The position numbers and the translations under genes were made by a program. From Bacteriovoracaceae bacterium (GTDB lineage Bacteria; Bdellovibrionota; Bacteriovoracia; Bacteriovoracales; Bacteriovoracaceae), in the NCBI GenBank assembly GCA_003245675.1, contig QKCN01000084.1, positions 1-64,000 on the forward strand: a stretch of 64,000 nt of DNA, in the 5' to 3' direction. A model generated the notes under the pieces. That model was not told the origin of the DNA. It saw only the letters and a program-made list of their open reading frames with translations, and ran no database searches. This document shows positions 55,467 through 62,869 of the stretch, piece after piece; the stretch's first letter is position 1; the number at the start of each line of letters is the position of its first letter.

Positions 55467-56744
55467 ATGAATCGTCCAAATTATTTATCAAAATATAATT
55501 TTAACTGGGAAATGTTTGACATTCTCATTGGTGGACGTGCTGCACTGGATGCCCAACACTTTTTGGGGAAATTTGATGACCAAACACAAGTTCAAGACTT
55601 TTTAGAAGGTTATGGATTTGACCCTGGTGATCTAGTTCAAAAAGCTGAACTCTTTGGACACTTTCAGGAGGCTATGCAATTCATTAGACGCTACTTTTTA
55701 AAAGAGGGTCATGATGAAGGTTTAGCGCTCTCTATTCCAACTGTTTTTTACACGATCACAGACATCAATGAGTTGCTTTTGATTGCCGTTCGTAAATCAT
55801 CCTTTACCTCGTCAGGAGAAGACGCACTCTGGGCATCGATCATTTTGAAAGTCATGCACACCATTTTGCATGCTGATAAGGATTTACGGTACCGCTATTT
55901 TTCAACAATTCAGCAGCAGATTTTTGACCGCTTTTATCGCCATATATCACGCGATGATGAAGGAAAACTCTTCCTACAAAATTCTCTTACCGGTGATAAA
56001 ATTCGAATTGCCGGCTTTGAAACGAAGGCAAAAAAATCACGCGAAAGTATCATCGTTAAATTATTGCTCAAATCGGATTCTGTCGCAGAAGAACTTTTTG
56101 ACAGAATTGGTGTTCGTATTATTACTGAAAATAGATCAGACACCTTTCGCGTAATGAATTTTCTGCAAGATAGCTATGTCATAATGACCCACAATGTTCA
56201 CCCTGGTCGCTCCTATAATTCTCTTCTTGATATCAACAAATTTAAAGCGCGCCATCACGAACTAATTAAAGAAGCAATTCGCAATGATATGCCCGAAGAT
56301 GTTTTCTTAAAAAAAGTGGAAGAAGCTGCACATGCCTCTCTTCCTGACGAGCCATTCGATCTCGATAAGAATAAATATAGTGCGACTCAATATCGCTCTA
56401 TTCACTTTACGGGAAGACTGCTTATTAAATACCGCAATCCTTTTATGGAAGAATTTAGGACCGTTAAAAGCTTTACGCGCGATTTAGAGCGAGAATCAGA
56501 AGAGCTCAAAGCAAACCCCAATGTCAAAAAGCTTATTGATAAAATCAATGCCTTAGATACCTCTTCGGTTTCACGCGAAACTCGCTTTTTCTACCCCTTT
56601 GAAGTCCAGATTACAGATAAAAACTCACATGAAATCAATACCCAAGGTGAAGCTTCTCACCGGGAATACAAAAAAGCACAGCAAAAGTCGGCCATGAAAC
56701 GTCTCTTTGCCCCGCTCTTAAGCTACTTAGAACGCCAAGCGTGA
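55467..56744 (+). CDS. RelA/SpoT-like synthetase-domain protein (TIGR04552-type)
   Basis: 425 residues. The N-terminal 170 residues are helical and unassigned. From about 185 the motifs follow the (p)ppGpp-synthetase fold in order: KAKKSRESIIVK (187-198), FDRIGVRI (211-218), QYRSIHF (308-314), FEVQI (378-382) and GEASHREYKK (394-403). The metal-binding Asp 212, Tyr 309 of the Y-x-S-x-H motif and Glu 379 are kept. No HD hydrolase, TGS or ACT domain is visible. I believe this corresponds to the uncharacterised TIGR04552 family. Whether it makes alarmones is unknown. Its 3' end overlaps rluE by 18 bases. Confidence 0.75.
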   Translation: MNRPNYLSKYNFNWEMFDILIGGRAALDAQHFLGKFDDQTQVQDFLEGYGFDPGDLVQKAELFGHFQEAMQFIRRYFLKEGHDEGLALSIPTVFYTITDINELLLIAVRKSSFTSSGEDALWASIILKVMHTILHADKDLRYRYFSTIQQQIFDRFYRHISRDDEGKLFLQNSLTGDKIRIAGFETKAKKSRESIIVKLLLKSDSVAEELFDRIGVRIITENRSDTFRVMNFLQDSYVIMTHNVHPGRSYNSLLDINKFKARHHELIKEAIRNDMPEDVFLKKVEEAAHASLPDEPFDLDKNKYSATQYRSIHFTGRLLIKYRNPFMEEFRTVKSFTRDLERESEELKANPNVKKLIDKINALDTSSVSRETRFFYPFEVQITDKNSHEINTQGEASHREYKKAQQKSAMKRLFAPLLSYLERQA

Positions 56745-57287
56745 AACTTCCCTCCACTCTCCCGGCCTTAAGTTTTCCAATTGATAATCCATAATTGCAA
56801 CGCGAATCAAACGTAAAGTTGGATACCCTGCAGCTGCCGTCATCCGGCGAACCTGCCTGTTTTTCCCCTCATAAATAGAAATACGCAGCCATGCGGTGGG
56901 AATATTCTGACGAAAACGAATTGGCGGGTCTCGCTCCCACAAAAAGGCCAATTCACTCTCCGCAACTCTTTGTACTTTAGCCCTCTTCGTCTTATATCCT
57001 GAAATAACGACGCCATTACAAAGCTTGGCAATTGCCTCGTCAGTAGGAATGCCTTCAACCTGCACTAGGTAAGTCTTATAGTGCTCAAAACGAGGGTGAG
57101 TTAAACGGTCTTTAAATGCTCCATCATCCGTCAACAAAAGCAAGCCTTCACTGTCTTTATCTAGGCGACCAGCAGCATAAACCCCTTTAGGAAGGCTGAA
57201 TTCGGCCAAAGTTCTCTCGTCTTCAGTACCAGTAAATTGAGTTAAAACCCCATAAGGTTTGTTAAAAAGAATATAACGCTTTTTCAT
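56727..57287 (-). CDS. rluE: 23S rRNA pseudouridine synthase RluE
   Basis: 186 residues, no S4 domain, as in RluE. NKPYGVLTQFTGTEDERTLA, the catalytic motif YAAGRLDKDSEGLL (37-50; Asp 43), PPIRFRQNIPTAWLRISIYE and the end GKNRQVRRMTAAAGYPTLRL agree closely with RluE, which modifies U2457 (Escherichia coli numbering). Convergent with the RelA/SpoT-like gene. Confidence 0.88.
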   Translation of the reverse strand: MKKRYILFNKPYGVLTQFTGTEDERTLAEFSLPKGVYAAGRLDKDSEGLLLLTDDGAFKDRLTHPRFEHYKTYLVQVEGIPTDEAIAKLCNGVVISGYKTKRAKVQRVAESELAFLWERDPPIRFRQNIPTAWLRISIYEGKNRQVRRMTAAAGYPTLRLIRVAIMDYQLENLRPGEWREVSRLAF

Positions 57288-57306
57288 TCTAATCCTTCAA
57301 AATTAT

Positions 57307-57330
57307 TACGCTTTATGGTAGCGTATTTTT
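57307..57330 (+). promoter_or_regulatory. Hairpin with T run before alaS
   Basis: TACGCT-TTATGGT-AGCGTA followed by five T lies 34 bases before the alaS ATG. It overlaps a possible weak promoter (TTCAAA-N17-TAGCGT), so it could be an attenuator or an operator. Escherichia coli AlaRS represses its own gene at a promoter palindrome. Confidence 0.4.
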
Positions 57331-57363
57331 CATCATTTGAAACCAGATATCCTAGGATCAAAA

Positions 57364-59994
57364 ATGCAAGCTTCAGAAATTAGAAATCGTTTTGTAGAAT
57401 TTTTTAAAAAAAATGACCACCTTCATCTTGAATCATCTTCACTCGTTCCCGAAAAAGATCCAACACTTCTTTTTGCCAACGCAGGGATGAATCAATTTAA
57501 AGACTATTTCACGGGGACAGCTTCCCCTAATCACAGGCGCGCTGTTACTACTCAAAAATGCGTACGGGCAGGAGGAAAGCACAACGATCTAGAAAACGTG
57601 GGCTTTACCGCTCGTCACCATACCTTCTTTGAAATGCTGGGCAATTTTTCTTTTGGAGATTATTTCAAAAAAGACGCCATAAATTTTGCCTGGAAATTCC
57701 TTACGGAAGAACTGAAAATCCCTAAAGACAAACTTTATGTCACTGTTCACTACTCCGACGATGAAGCGGCAGAAATCTGGGAAAAAGAGCAAAATATTGC
57801 TCCTGAAAGAATTTTTAAAAGAGGCGACAAAGATAATTTCTGGGAAATGGGAGACATTGGACCTTGCGGCCCCTGCAGTGAAATCTTTTTTGATCACGGT
57901 CCCAAGCACACAGACCCAAATTTTATAAAAACCGATGACAATCAAATATTGGACGACGAACTTCGCTATGTTGAAGTATGGAACCTCGTTTTCATGCAAT
58001 ATGAAAAGTACAAAGAAAACGGAGAAATTAAACGCAAAGCTCTTCCTCGCCCCTCGGTCGATACTGGTGCTGGCCTTGAAAGGATTGCAGCAGTTCTTCA
58101 GGGAAAATATTGGAACTACGATACCGACCTCTTTGCCCCGATCATTGCTCAAATTGAAAAATTAACATCCAAAAAATATGATGACCCAAAATATCAAAGT
58201 AGCATTCGTGTCGTCGCAGACCATATTCGCTCCTCCGTCATGCTTATCACCGATGGCGTCATTCCTTCCAATGAAGGACGCGGCTATGTTCTTCGTCGAA
58301 TCATCAGAAGGGCCATTCGTCACCTCCGCGATATGGGGCTTAAAGATGTTTCCTTTTACAAACTCATTCCCTCAGTTTTTGAAGTACTAGGCTCAAGCTA
58401 TCCTCAAAACCAAAAAAATGTCGCTCTTGCTGAAAAAATGCTCAGACTAGAAGAAAAGAAATTTTTAGAAACGTTAGAAATTGGTCTTAAATACCTCGAA
58501 GAAGAAATTCAAAATACCAAAGGGAAAATCTTTGATGGCAAAAGTGCCTTCAAACTCTATGACACCTACGGTTTTCCACTCGATTTAACAGAAGTCATTC
58601 TCAAAGAACGCCAGCTAGAACTCGATATGCAAGGCTTTGAGACGGAGATGGAAGAGCAAAGAAAAAAATCTCGCTCACAAAGCAAATTTGAGGCTGAAGG
58701 AGACAACAAAAAATTGTTCTATGATTTGCAGCAACAGTTTGGAAACACCAAGTTTTTAGGATATGACAATTTCTCTAGTTCTGCCAAATTGCTCAAGAAA
58801 GTTGAACTCGGTAAAAATCAAACTTGCCTTATCTTTGATCAAAGTCCTTGCTATGCCGAATCAGGAGGACAAGCTGGAGACCAAGGAAGCATTCTCTTAA
58901 ATGGAAATACCCTTGCAACAATCAGTGACACGCAGAAACCTGTTGAAGGGCTTTTTGTCCATATGGTGAATAATGCGGACTCACTAGAAGAGGGTGAAGA
59001 ATATACCCTTCAAATTGATGTCGGCAATCGCCAACGAAGTATGAAAAATCATACTGCCACTCACCTTTTGCAAGCTGCTCTTATAAAAACCCTAGGGGCT
59101 CACGTCAAACAGTCCGGCTCCTCTGTGGGGCCCGATCGTTTGCGCTTTGACTTCACTCACCCAGAAGCTATGACTCGTGATGAGATCAAAAAAGTTGAAA
59201 AAATCGTCAACGAAAAAATTAGAGCAAACATTGCAGTTGGCGCTGTCATTGTTCCCAAAGAAAAAGCAGAAACCATGGGAGCCATGGCCTTGTTTGGTGA
59301 AAAATATGGTGACGAAGTTAGAGTTATAACGGTGGGACACGAAACCGATATTCACTCACGCGAACTTTGTGGGGGAACTCATGTTAAAAATACAGCTGAA
59401 ATACAATACTTTTCAATTATTCAAGAAACAGCATTGGCCAGTGGTATAAGAAGAATTGAGGCTCTCACAGAAGAAGCGGCCCTTGCGCGTCTTGAAATGC
59501 GCTCTGACCTCTTCGCTCAAGTTGAAAAATCCTTTTCCGTAAAGGAAGAAAAAGTACTCAAAAGACTTGAAGGTCTACAGCAAGATCTCAAAGATAAAAG
59601 CAAAGAAATTCAAGACCTCAAAGATGAAATTCAATCTTCCCACACGAAAGGACTTTTTGATCAAATTGAAGAGCTTCCCAATAAATTGCTATTTAAAGAA
59701 GTCGCACTAGCTGGAGACCTAGATTTACGCAAACTTTCCGATAGTTTTACTGACAAGTACCCCACAGGAACTCTCGTTCTCAAATGTGAACACGAGGGAA
59801 AAATTTCCGTCCTCGTCCGCACAGGCAAAAACAACAAACAAGTTAACTGTTCTCAACTTTTTAAGGAGAACATTGGACTACTTGAAGGAAGGGGGGGCGG
59901 TCGCCCTGACTTTGCCCAAGGCTCAGCAAGCAATTCTCAAAAATGGTCAGAATTTGTTGCTCAAATAAAAAAACAAATAGGAGAGCTCGTTTGA
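57364..59994 (+). CDS. alaS: Alanyl-tRNA synthetase
   Basis: 876 residues from the ATG at 57364 (MQASEIRNRFVEFFKKNDHL), with AGGA upstream; an earlier TTG at 57337 lacks a site. Class II core with NAGMNQFKDYF and GAGLERI. The editing domain has HTATHLLQAAL and the CGGTHVKNTAEIQ metal motif. There is a coiled coil (about 715-760) and a C-Ala domain with GGRGGGRPDFAQG-type end (here EGRGGGRPDFAQGS). The lipoprotein gene starts in its stop codon. Confidence 0.98.
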   Translation: MQASEIRNRFVEFFKKNDHLHLESSSLVPEKDPTLLFANAGMNQFKDYFTGTASPNHRRAVTTQKCVRAGGKHNDLENVGFTARHHTFFEMLGNFSFGDYFKKDAINFAWKFLTEELKIPKDKLYVTVHYSDDEAAEIWEKEQNIAPERIFKRGDKDNFWEMGDIGPCGPCSEIFFDHGPKHTDPNFIKTDDNQILDDELRYVEVWNLVFMQYEKYKENGEIKRKALPRPSVDTGAGLERIAAVLQGKYWNYDTDLFAPIIAQIEKLTSKKYDDPKYQSSIRVVADHIRSSVMLITDGVIPSNEGRGYVLRRIIRRAIRHLRDMGLKDVSFYKLIPSVFEVLGSSYPQNQKNVALAEKMLRLEEKKFLETLEIGLKYLEEEIQNTKGKIFDGKSAFKLYDTYGFPLDLTEVILKERQLELDMQGFETEMEEQRKKSRSQSKFEAEGDNKKLFYDLQQQFGNTKFLGYDNFSSSAKLLKKVELGKNQTCLIFDQSPCYAESGGQAGDQGSILLNGNTLATISDTQKPVEGLFVHMVNNADSLEEGEEYTLQIDVGNRQRSMKNHTATHLLQAALIKTLGAHVKQSGSSVGPDRLRFDFTHPEAMTRDEIKKVEKIVNEKIRANIAVGAVIVPKEKAETMGAMALFGEKYGDEVRVITVGHETDIHSRELCGGTHVKNTAEIQYFSIIQETALASGIRRIEALTEEAALARLEMRSDLFAQVEKSFSVKEEKVLKRLEGLQQDLKDKSKEIQDLKDEIQSSHTKGLFDQIEELPNKLLFKEVALAGDLDLRKLSDSFTDKYPTGTLVLKCEHEGKISVLVRTGKNNKQVNCSQLFKENIGLLEGRGGGRPDFAQGSASNSQKWSEFVAQIKKQIGELV

Positions 59995-61721
59995 TAAAAA
60001 CAATCGGCTGTATTTTATTTCTGATTTTTCTTATTTCGTGCAAAAGAGTTTCCGGCACTGGAGAGAGCAATATTCTCAATGTCCCTCTGACTCGCGAGGT
60101 ATCGACTTTTGATCCTGCCCTCTCCTATGATACGGTTTCAATGAAGGTGCTCTACCAATCTTATGAACCTCTCTATGAGTATCACTATGGGAAACGCCCC
60201 TATACAGTTGTTCCGCTATTGGCCGACAGCATGCCCGAGATTAGCAAAAATCAATTAGAATACACGATCAAGCTCAAACCCAATGTCTACTACCACGACA
60301 AAGCCCCCTTTGGAGGAAAGAATAGAGAAGTTCGCTCCGAAGACTTTCTTAATCAATTTAAGCGTATTGCCTATGCCCCCCTTAAAAGCCCCGGAAGATG
60401 GCTTTTTGAAGGAAAAATTGAAGGCATGGAAGAATTTCGCCAAAGAGTCGGAGATGATTTTTCAAAATTTTTTGAGACTCCAATATCGGGAATTAAAACG
60501 CCAGATCCCCAAACGCTCGTTATCAAATTAACCCATCCCTTCCCTCAACTTCTATCTGCACTTACTATGACCTTTGCCATTCCTCTTCCTAAGGAGGCTA
60601 TTACTTATTACAAAAATGATTTCTCCAAAACAATGTTCGGAACTGGCCCCTTTCAACTCGTCAAATCGGATAGCAAAGAAATTCTCTTACATCGCTTTGA
60701 AGATTATCATCCCAGCTACTTTCCTTCCCAGGGAGATCGCTTTGCCAATGAAAACAATCTCCTTAAAGACGCTGGAAAAAAAATACCTTTCATTTTCGGC
60801 GTTCACTTTTTCATTGAAAAAGATACACAGAAAGTCTGGAACCTTTTTAAAGAAAAAAAGTTAGACCTATTTGTATTAGATAAAAATAATTTTCCCAATG
60901 CTTTAGAAAAAAATGGCGAGCTAAAAAAAGAGTTAAATGACCAAGGTGCAAGGCTACAAATATCTCCAGGAGTCACTTTTCGCATGCTTGCTTTCAATAT
61001 GAAAGACCCTATCGTCGGAAAGCACGAAAATCTTCGTCGGGCCATTGCTCATGCGATTAATTGGGACGAATACATTTCTATTTTCACTAATAATGTCGTC
61101 CAAAAAGCAAACTCCATCTATCTTCCAGGCATGGCCGGTTATAATCCTTCCAAAGAATTAGGATACAGCTATGACCCTGAAATGGCGGCACAATTTCTTC
61201 AAAAGGCTGGTTTTCCCAAAGGCAAAGGACTTCCCGCTCTGCAATTTGATCTTCGTGAAGATTCCTCTGAAGCATTCGCCAAAGCTGAGTACATCCAAAA
61301 ATCCCTTGCTCAACTTGGCATCAAAATAGACATTATTCCAAATACTTTTCCCGACTTTATTCACAAGTCCTTTGCAGGGACCTTGCAATTTTGGGAAGCA
61401 GGATGGACCCTAGACTATCCCGATGCAGAAAATATTTTACAGCTGCTCATAACGAAAACTCACCCTCCTGGCGTAAATGCGGCTTGGTATTCCAATCCTT
61501 ATTTTGATCGCCTCTATAACAAGCTCGCACGTCTTGAAAATGGACCAGAAAAATACAACATTATGGAGAAGATGGAACGCATGGTACTCAATGACCTCCC
61601 ATGGATTATGCAGTACTATCTTCGAGAATATGTCATTTACTGGGATCATCTCAAAAACTACAGGCACTCCGACCTCATTTTTTCTACCTATAAGTATGCG
61701 AGATTAGAAAAAACCCTCTAG
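59991..61721 (+). CDS. Peptide-binding lipoprotein of an ABC transporter (SBP_bac_5 family)
   Basis: 576 residues from the TTG at 59991, overlapping the alaS TGA as TTGA, with AGGAGAG upstream. Lipoprotein signal ending LISC (Cys 17). LTREVSTFDPALSYD near the start, FGTGPFQLVKSD, and ALAHAINWDEYI-type and YSYDPEMAAQFLQKAGFPKG segments are typical of DppA/OppA-like proteins. No permease or ATPase genes are adjacent, so its transporter is elsewhere. It may instead act as a stand-alone receptor. Confidence 0.88.
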   Translation: MIKTIGCILFLIFLISCKRVSGTGESNILNVPLTREVSTFDPALSYDTVSMKVLYQSYEPLYEYHYGKRPYTVVPLLADSMPEISKNQLEYTIKLKPNVYYHDKAPFGGKNREVRSEDFLNQFKRIAYAPLKSPGRWLFEGKIEGMEEFRQRVGDDFSKFFETPISGIKTPDPQTLVIKLTHPFPQLLSALTMTFAIPLPKEAITYYKNDFSKTMFGTGPFQLVKSDSKEILLHRFEDYHPSYFPSQGDRFANENNLLKDAGKKIPFIFGVHFFIEKDTQKVWNLFKEKKLDLFVLDKNNFPNALEKNGELKKELNDQGARLQISPGVTFRMLAFNMKDPIVGKHENLRRAIAHAINWDEYISIFTNNVVQKANSIYLPGMAGYNPSKELGYSYDPEMAAQFLQKAGFPKGKGLPALQFDLREDSSEAFAKAEYIQKSLAQLGIKIDIIPNTFPDFIHKSFAGTLQFWEAGWTLDYPDAENILQLLITKTHPPGVNAAWYSNPYFDRLYNKLARLENGPEKYNIMEKMERMVLNDLPWIMQYYLREYVIYWDHLKNYRHSDLIFSTYKYARLEKTL

Positions 61722-61767
61722 TCCAAAGCTCGGCTACTGGGAAAAATTTGCCCCCACCTTCTTGAGC

Positions 61768-61795
61768 TAAATAGGCAGTGCGCTCTTACCGATAA
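61768..61795 (+). promoter_or_regulatory. Candidate sigma-28 (FliA) flagellar promoter
   Basis: TAAA (61768-61771), 16 bases, then ACCGATAA (61788-61795). The consensus is TAAA-N15-GCCGATAA, so seven of eight -10 bases match with a spacing one longer. The predicted leader is about 30 bases. No competing sigma-70 promoter is visible in this gap. Confidence 0.5.
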
Positions 61796-61831
61796 CTAGA
61801 GTAGCACATGCCTCGTAACTAGAAGGTTTTT

Positions 61832-62242
61832 ATGATTTTGAAGAAAATTTACCCTGCAATTTTGATCTTCATTATGCTGATTTTGATGGCCACGGCCGCG
61901 ACTGCGCGCGATTACGTCATCTACAGCATCACTCAGGATATCCCCATGGGGGAGCCTAACGAAGTCATAAGAAAAAATTATTTTATCAATATGGGAAAAT
62001 CACAAGGCTTACGCGAAGGGGCCAAAATTTCTGTTTTTCGAACTGTCTCTAATCAAGATCCCTTTGACAGTAATACGCGTTACAATTTTAAGGTGCCTAT
62101 TGGCGTTCTTGAAGTTGTGCACTCAGAAAGCGATGCCGCAATTACTCAGAAGCTCAGCCTGAATACTACGCAAAACACTCCACAATTTGAACTCTATGAT
62201 TTCATGATTGGAGACGAAGTCAAAGTTTACGTGGAAGACTAA
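61832..62242 (+). CDS. Small exported protein, possibly FlgT-C-like
   Basis: 136 residues, AGAAGG before the ATG. Signal peptide 1-25 (cleavage near ATAR). NYFINMGKSQGLREGAKISV (about 50-69) and KVPIGVLEVVHSESDAAI have the pattern of small beta domains such as the FlgT C-terminal domain (xxxG-x-x-x-G-L-x-x-G-x-x-x-x-V). The link to motility is supported by the sigma-28-like promoter upstream, but the family match is by eye only. Confidence 0.65.
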   Translation: MILKKIYPAILIFIMLILMATAATARDYVIYSITQDIPMGEPNEVIRKNYFINMGKSQGLREGAKISVFRTVSNQDPFDSNTRYNFKVPIGVLEVVHSESDAAITQKLSLNTTQNTPQFELYDFMIGDEVKVYVED

Positions 62243-62481
62243 TTTGACTGATCTTTTTTGATTCTATTGATGATGGCCACGCGCTGTTCTTTAATCATAT
62301 CGCCAATAGAATCGAGCTTATCGACAATCTTTTCCAGTTTTTCGAGCAAATCTTCTTCGCTCAGACCACCCTTTTTTGCTTTAACCAAAGTCGTGGCACC
62401 AATTCCATAAGCAATAGTCAGACGATTGCTTATACTGTGCAAAAACTCTCGAAATTCTTCTATCACTTCCTGCTCATTCAT
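62239..62481 (-). CDS. Small protein resembling a lone histidine-kinase dimerisation domain
   Basis: 80 residues. REFLHSISNRLTIAYGIGAT (11-30) resembles an H-box (x-x-F-L-H-D-I-x-N-P-L-x-x-I-x-G), with His 15 as the possible phosphorylated residue. A second helix (EKLEKIVDKLDSIGDMIKEQ) could complete a helical hairpin. No ATPase domain follows. It could be a phosphotransfer or kinase-binding protein, or only a look-alike helix. It overlaps the upstream gene by 8 bases. Confidence 0.6.
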   Translation of the reverse strand: MNEQEVIEEFREFLHSISNRLTIAYGIGATTLVKAKKGGLSEEDLLEKLEKIVDKLDSIGDMIKEQRVAIINRIKKDQSN

Positions 62482-62740
62482 TGTCCCACCATTCTTTCCC
62501 GTAATTCAATTCCGTAAAATTAATCAACTCACAACAGAGTACCTCACTTTCTATTTTTTCAAAAACAAGGTACAAAAGGTAATCTTTTCCCTTCTCCAAT
62601 GAACCCCCTTTGGGACGCGTGAGAACGGATATCTTTCCAATATAACTGCCCCTTAACATCCCTTTAAAATGGAAAAATTGCCTTTCTCCTTTCCCCCCCA
62701 TACACCGACTAATAACAATCATTTTTTGTTCTTTTTGCAC
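62474..62740 (-). CDS. Small protein of unknown function
   Basis: 88 residues from a GTG at 62740 behind GGGAGG. Mostly beta-type alternation (FFHFKGMLRGSYIGKISVLT, DYLLYLVFEKIESEVLCCEL), which might be a small barrel. No recognised motif. Its end overlaps the start of the DHp-like gene (ATGAATGA), so they are co-translated. Confidence 0.6.
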   Translation of the reverse strand: MQKEQKMIVISRCMGGKGERQFFHFKGMLRGSYIGKISVLTRPKGGSLEKGKDYLLYLVFEKIESEVLCCELINFTELNYGKEWWDNE

Positions 62741-62795
62741 CGCATCCTCCCTTAACCTAAAATCAGCTACCTAGGATGCATCTATAAAATTTTTT

Positions 62796-62824
62796 TTGCC
62801 ATTCCATCTAATTAGAATTATTTT
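62796..62824 (+). promoter_or_regulatory. Candidate promoter of the acyl-CoA ligase gene
   Basis: TTGCCA (62796-62801), 17-base spacer, TATTTT (62819-62824). The start would lie about 40 bases before the ATG. Confidence 0.45.
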
Positions 62825-62869
62825 GGGCCCAAAATCTTTAAAGAAAACTTTTCTGAGAAGGACGAGGAC

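Noticed and set aside
56727..56744. 18-base overlap between the RelA/SpoT-like gene and rluE as a sign of a frameshift
   Set aside because: Both proteins end with sensible C-termini; convergent overlap is ordinary in this compact genome.
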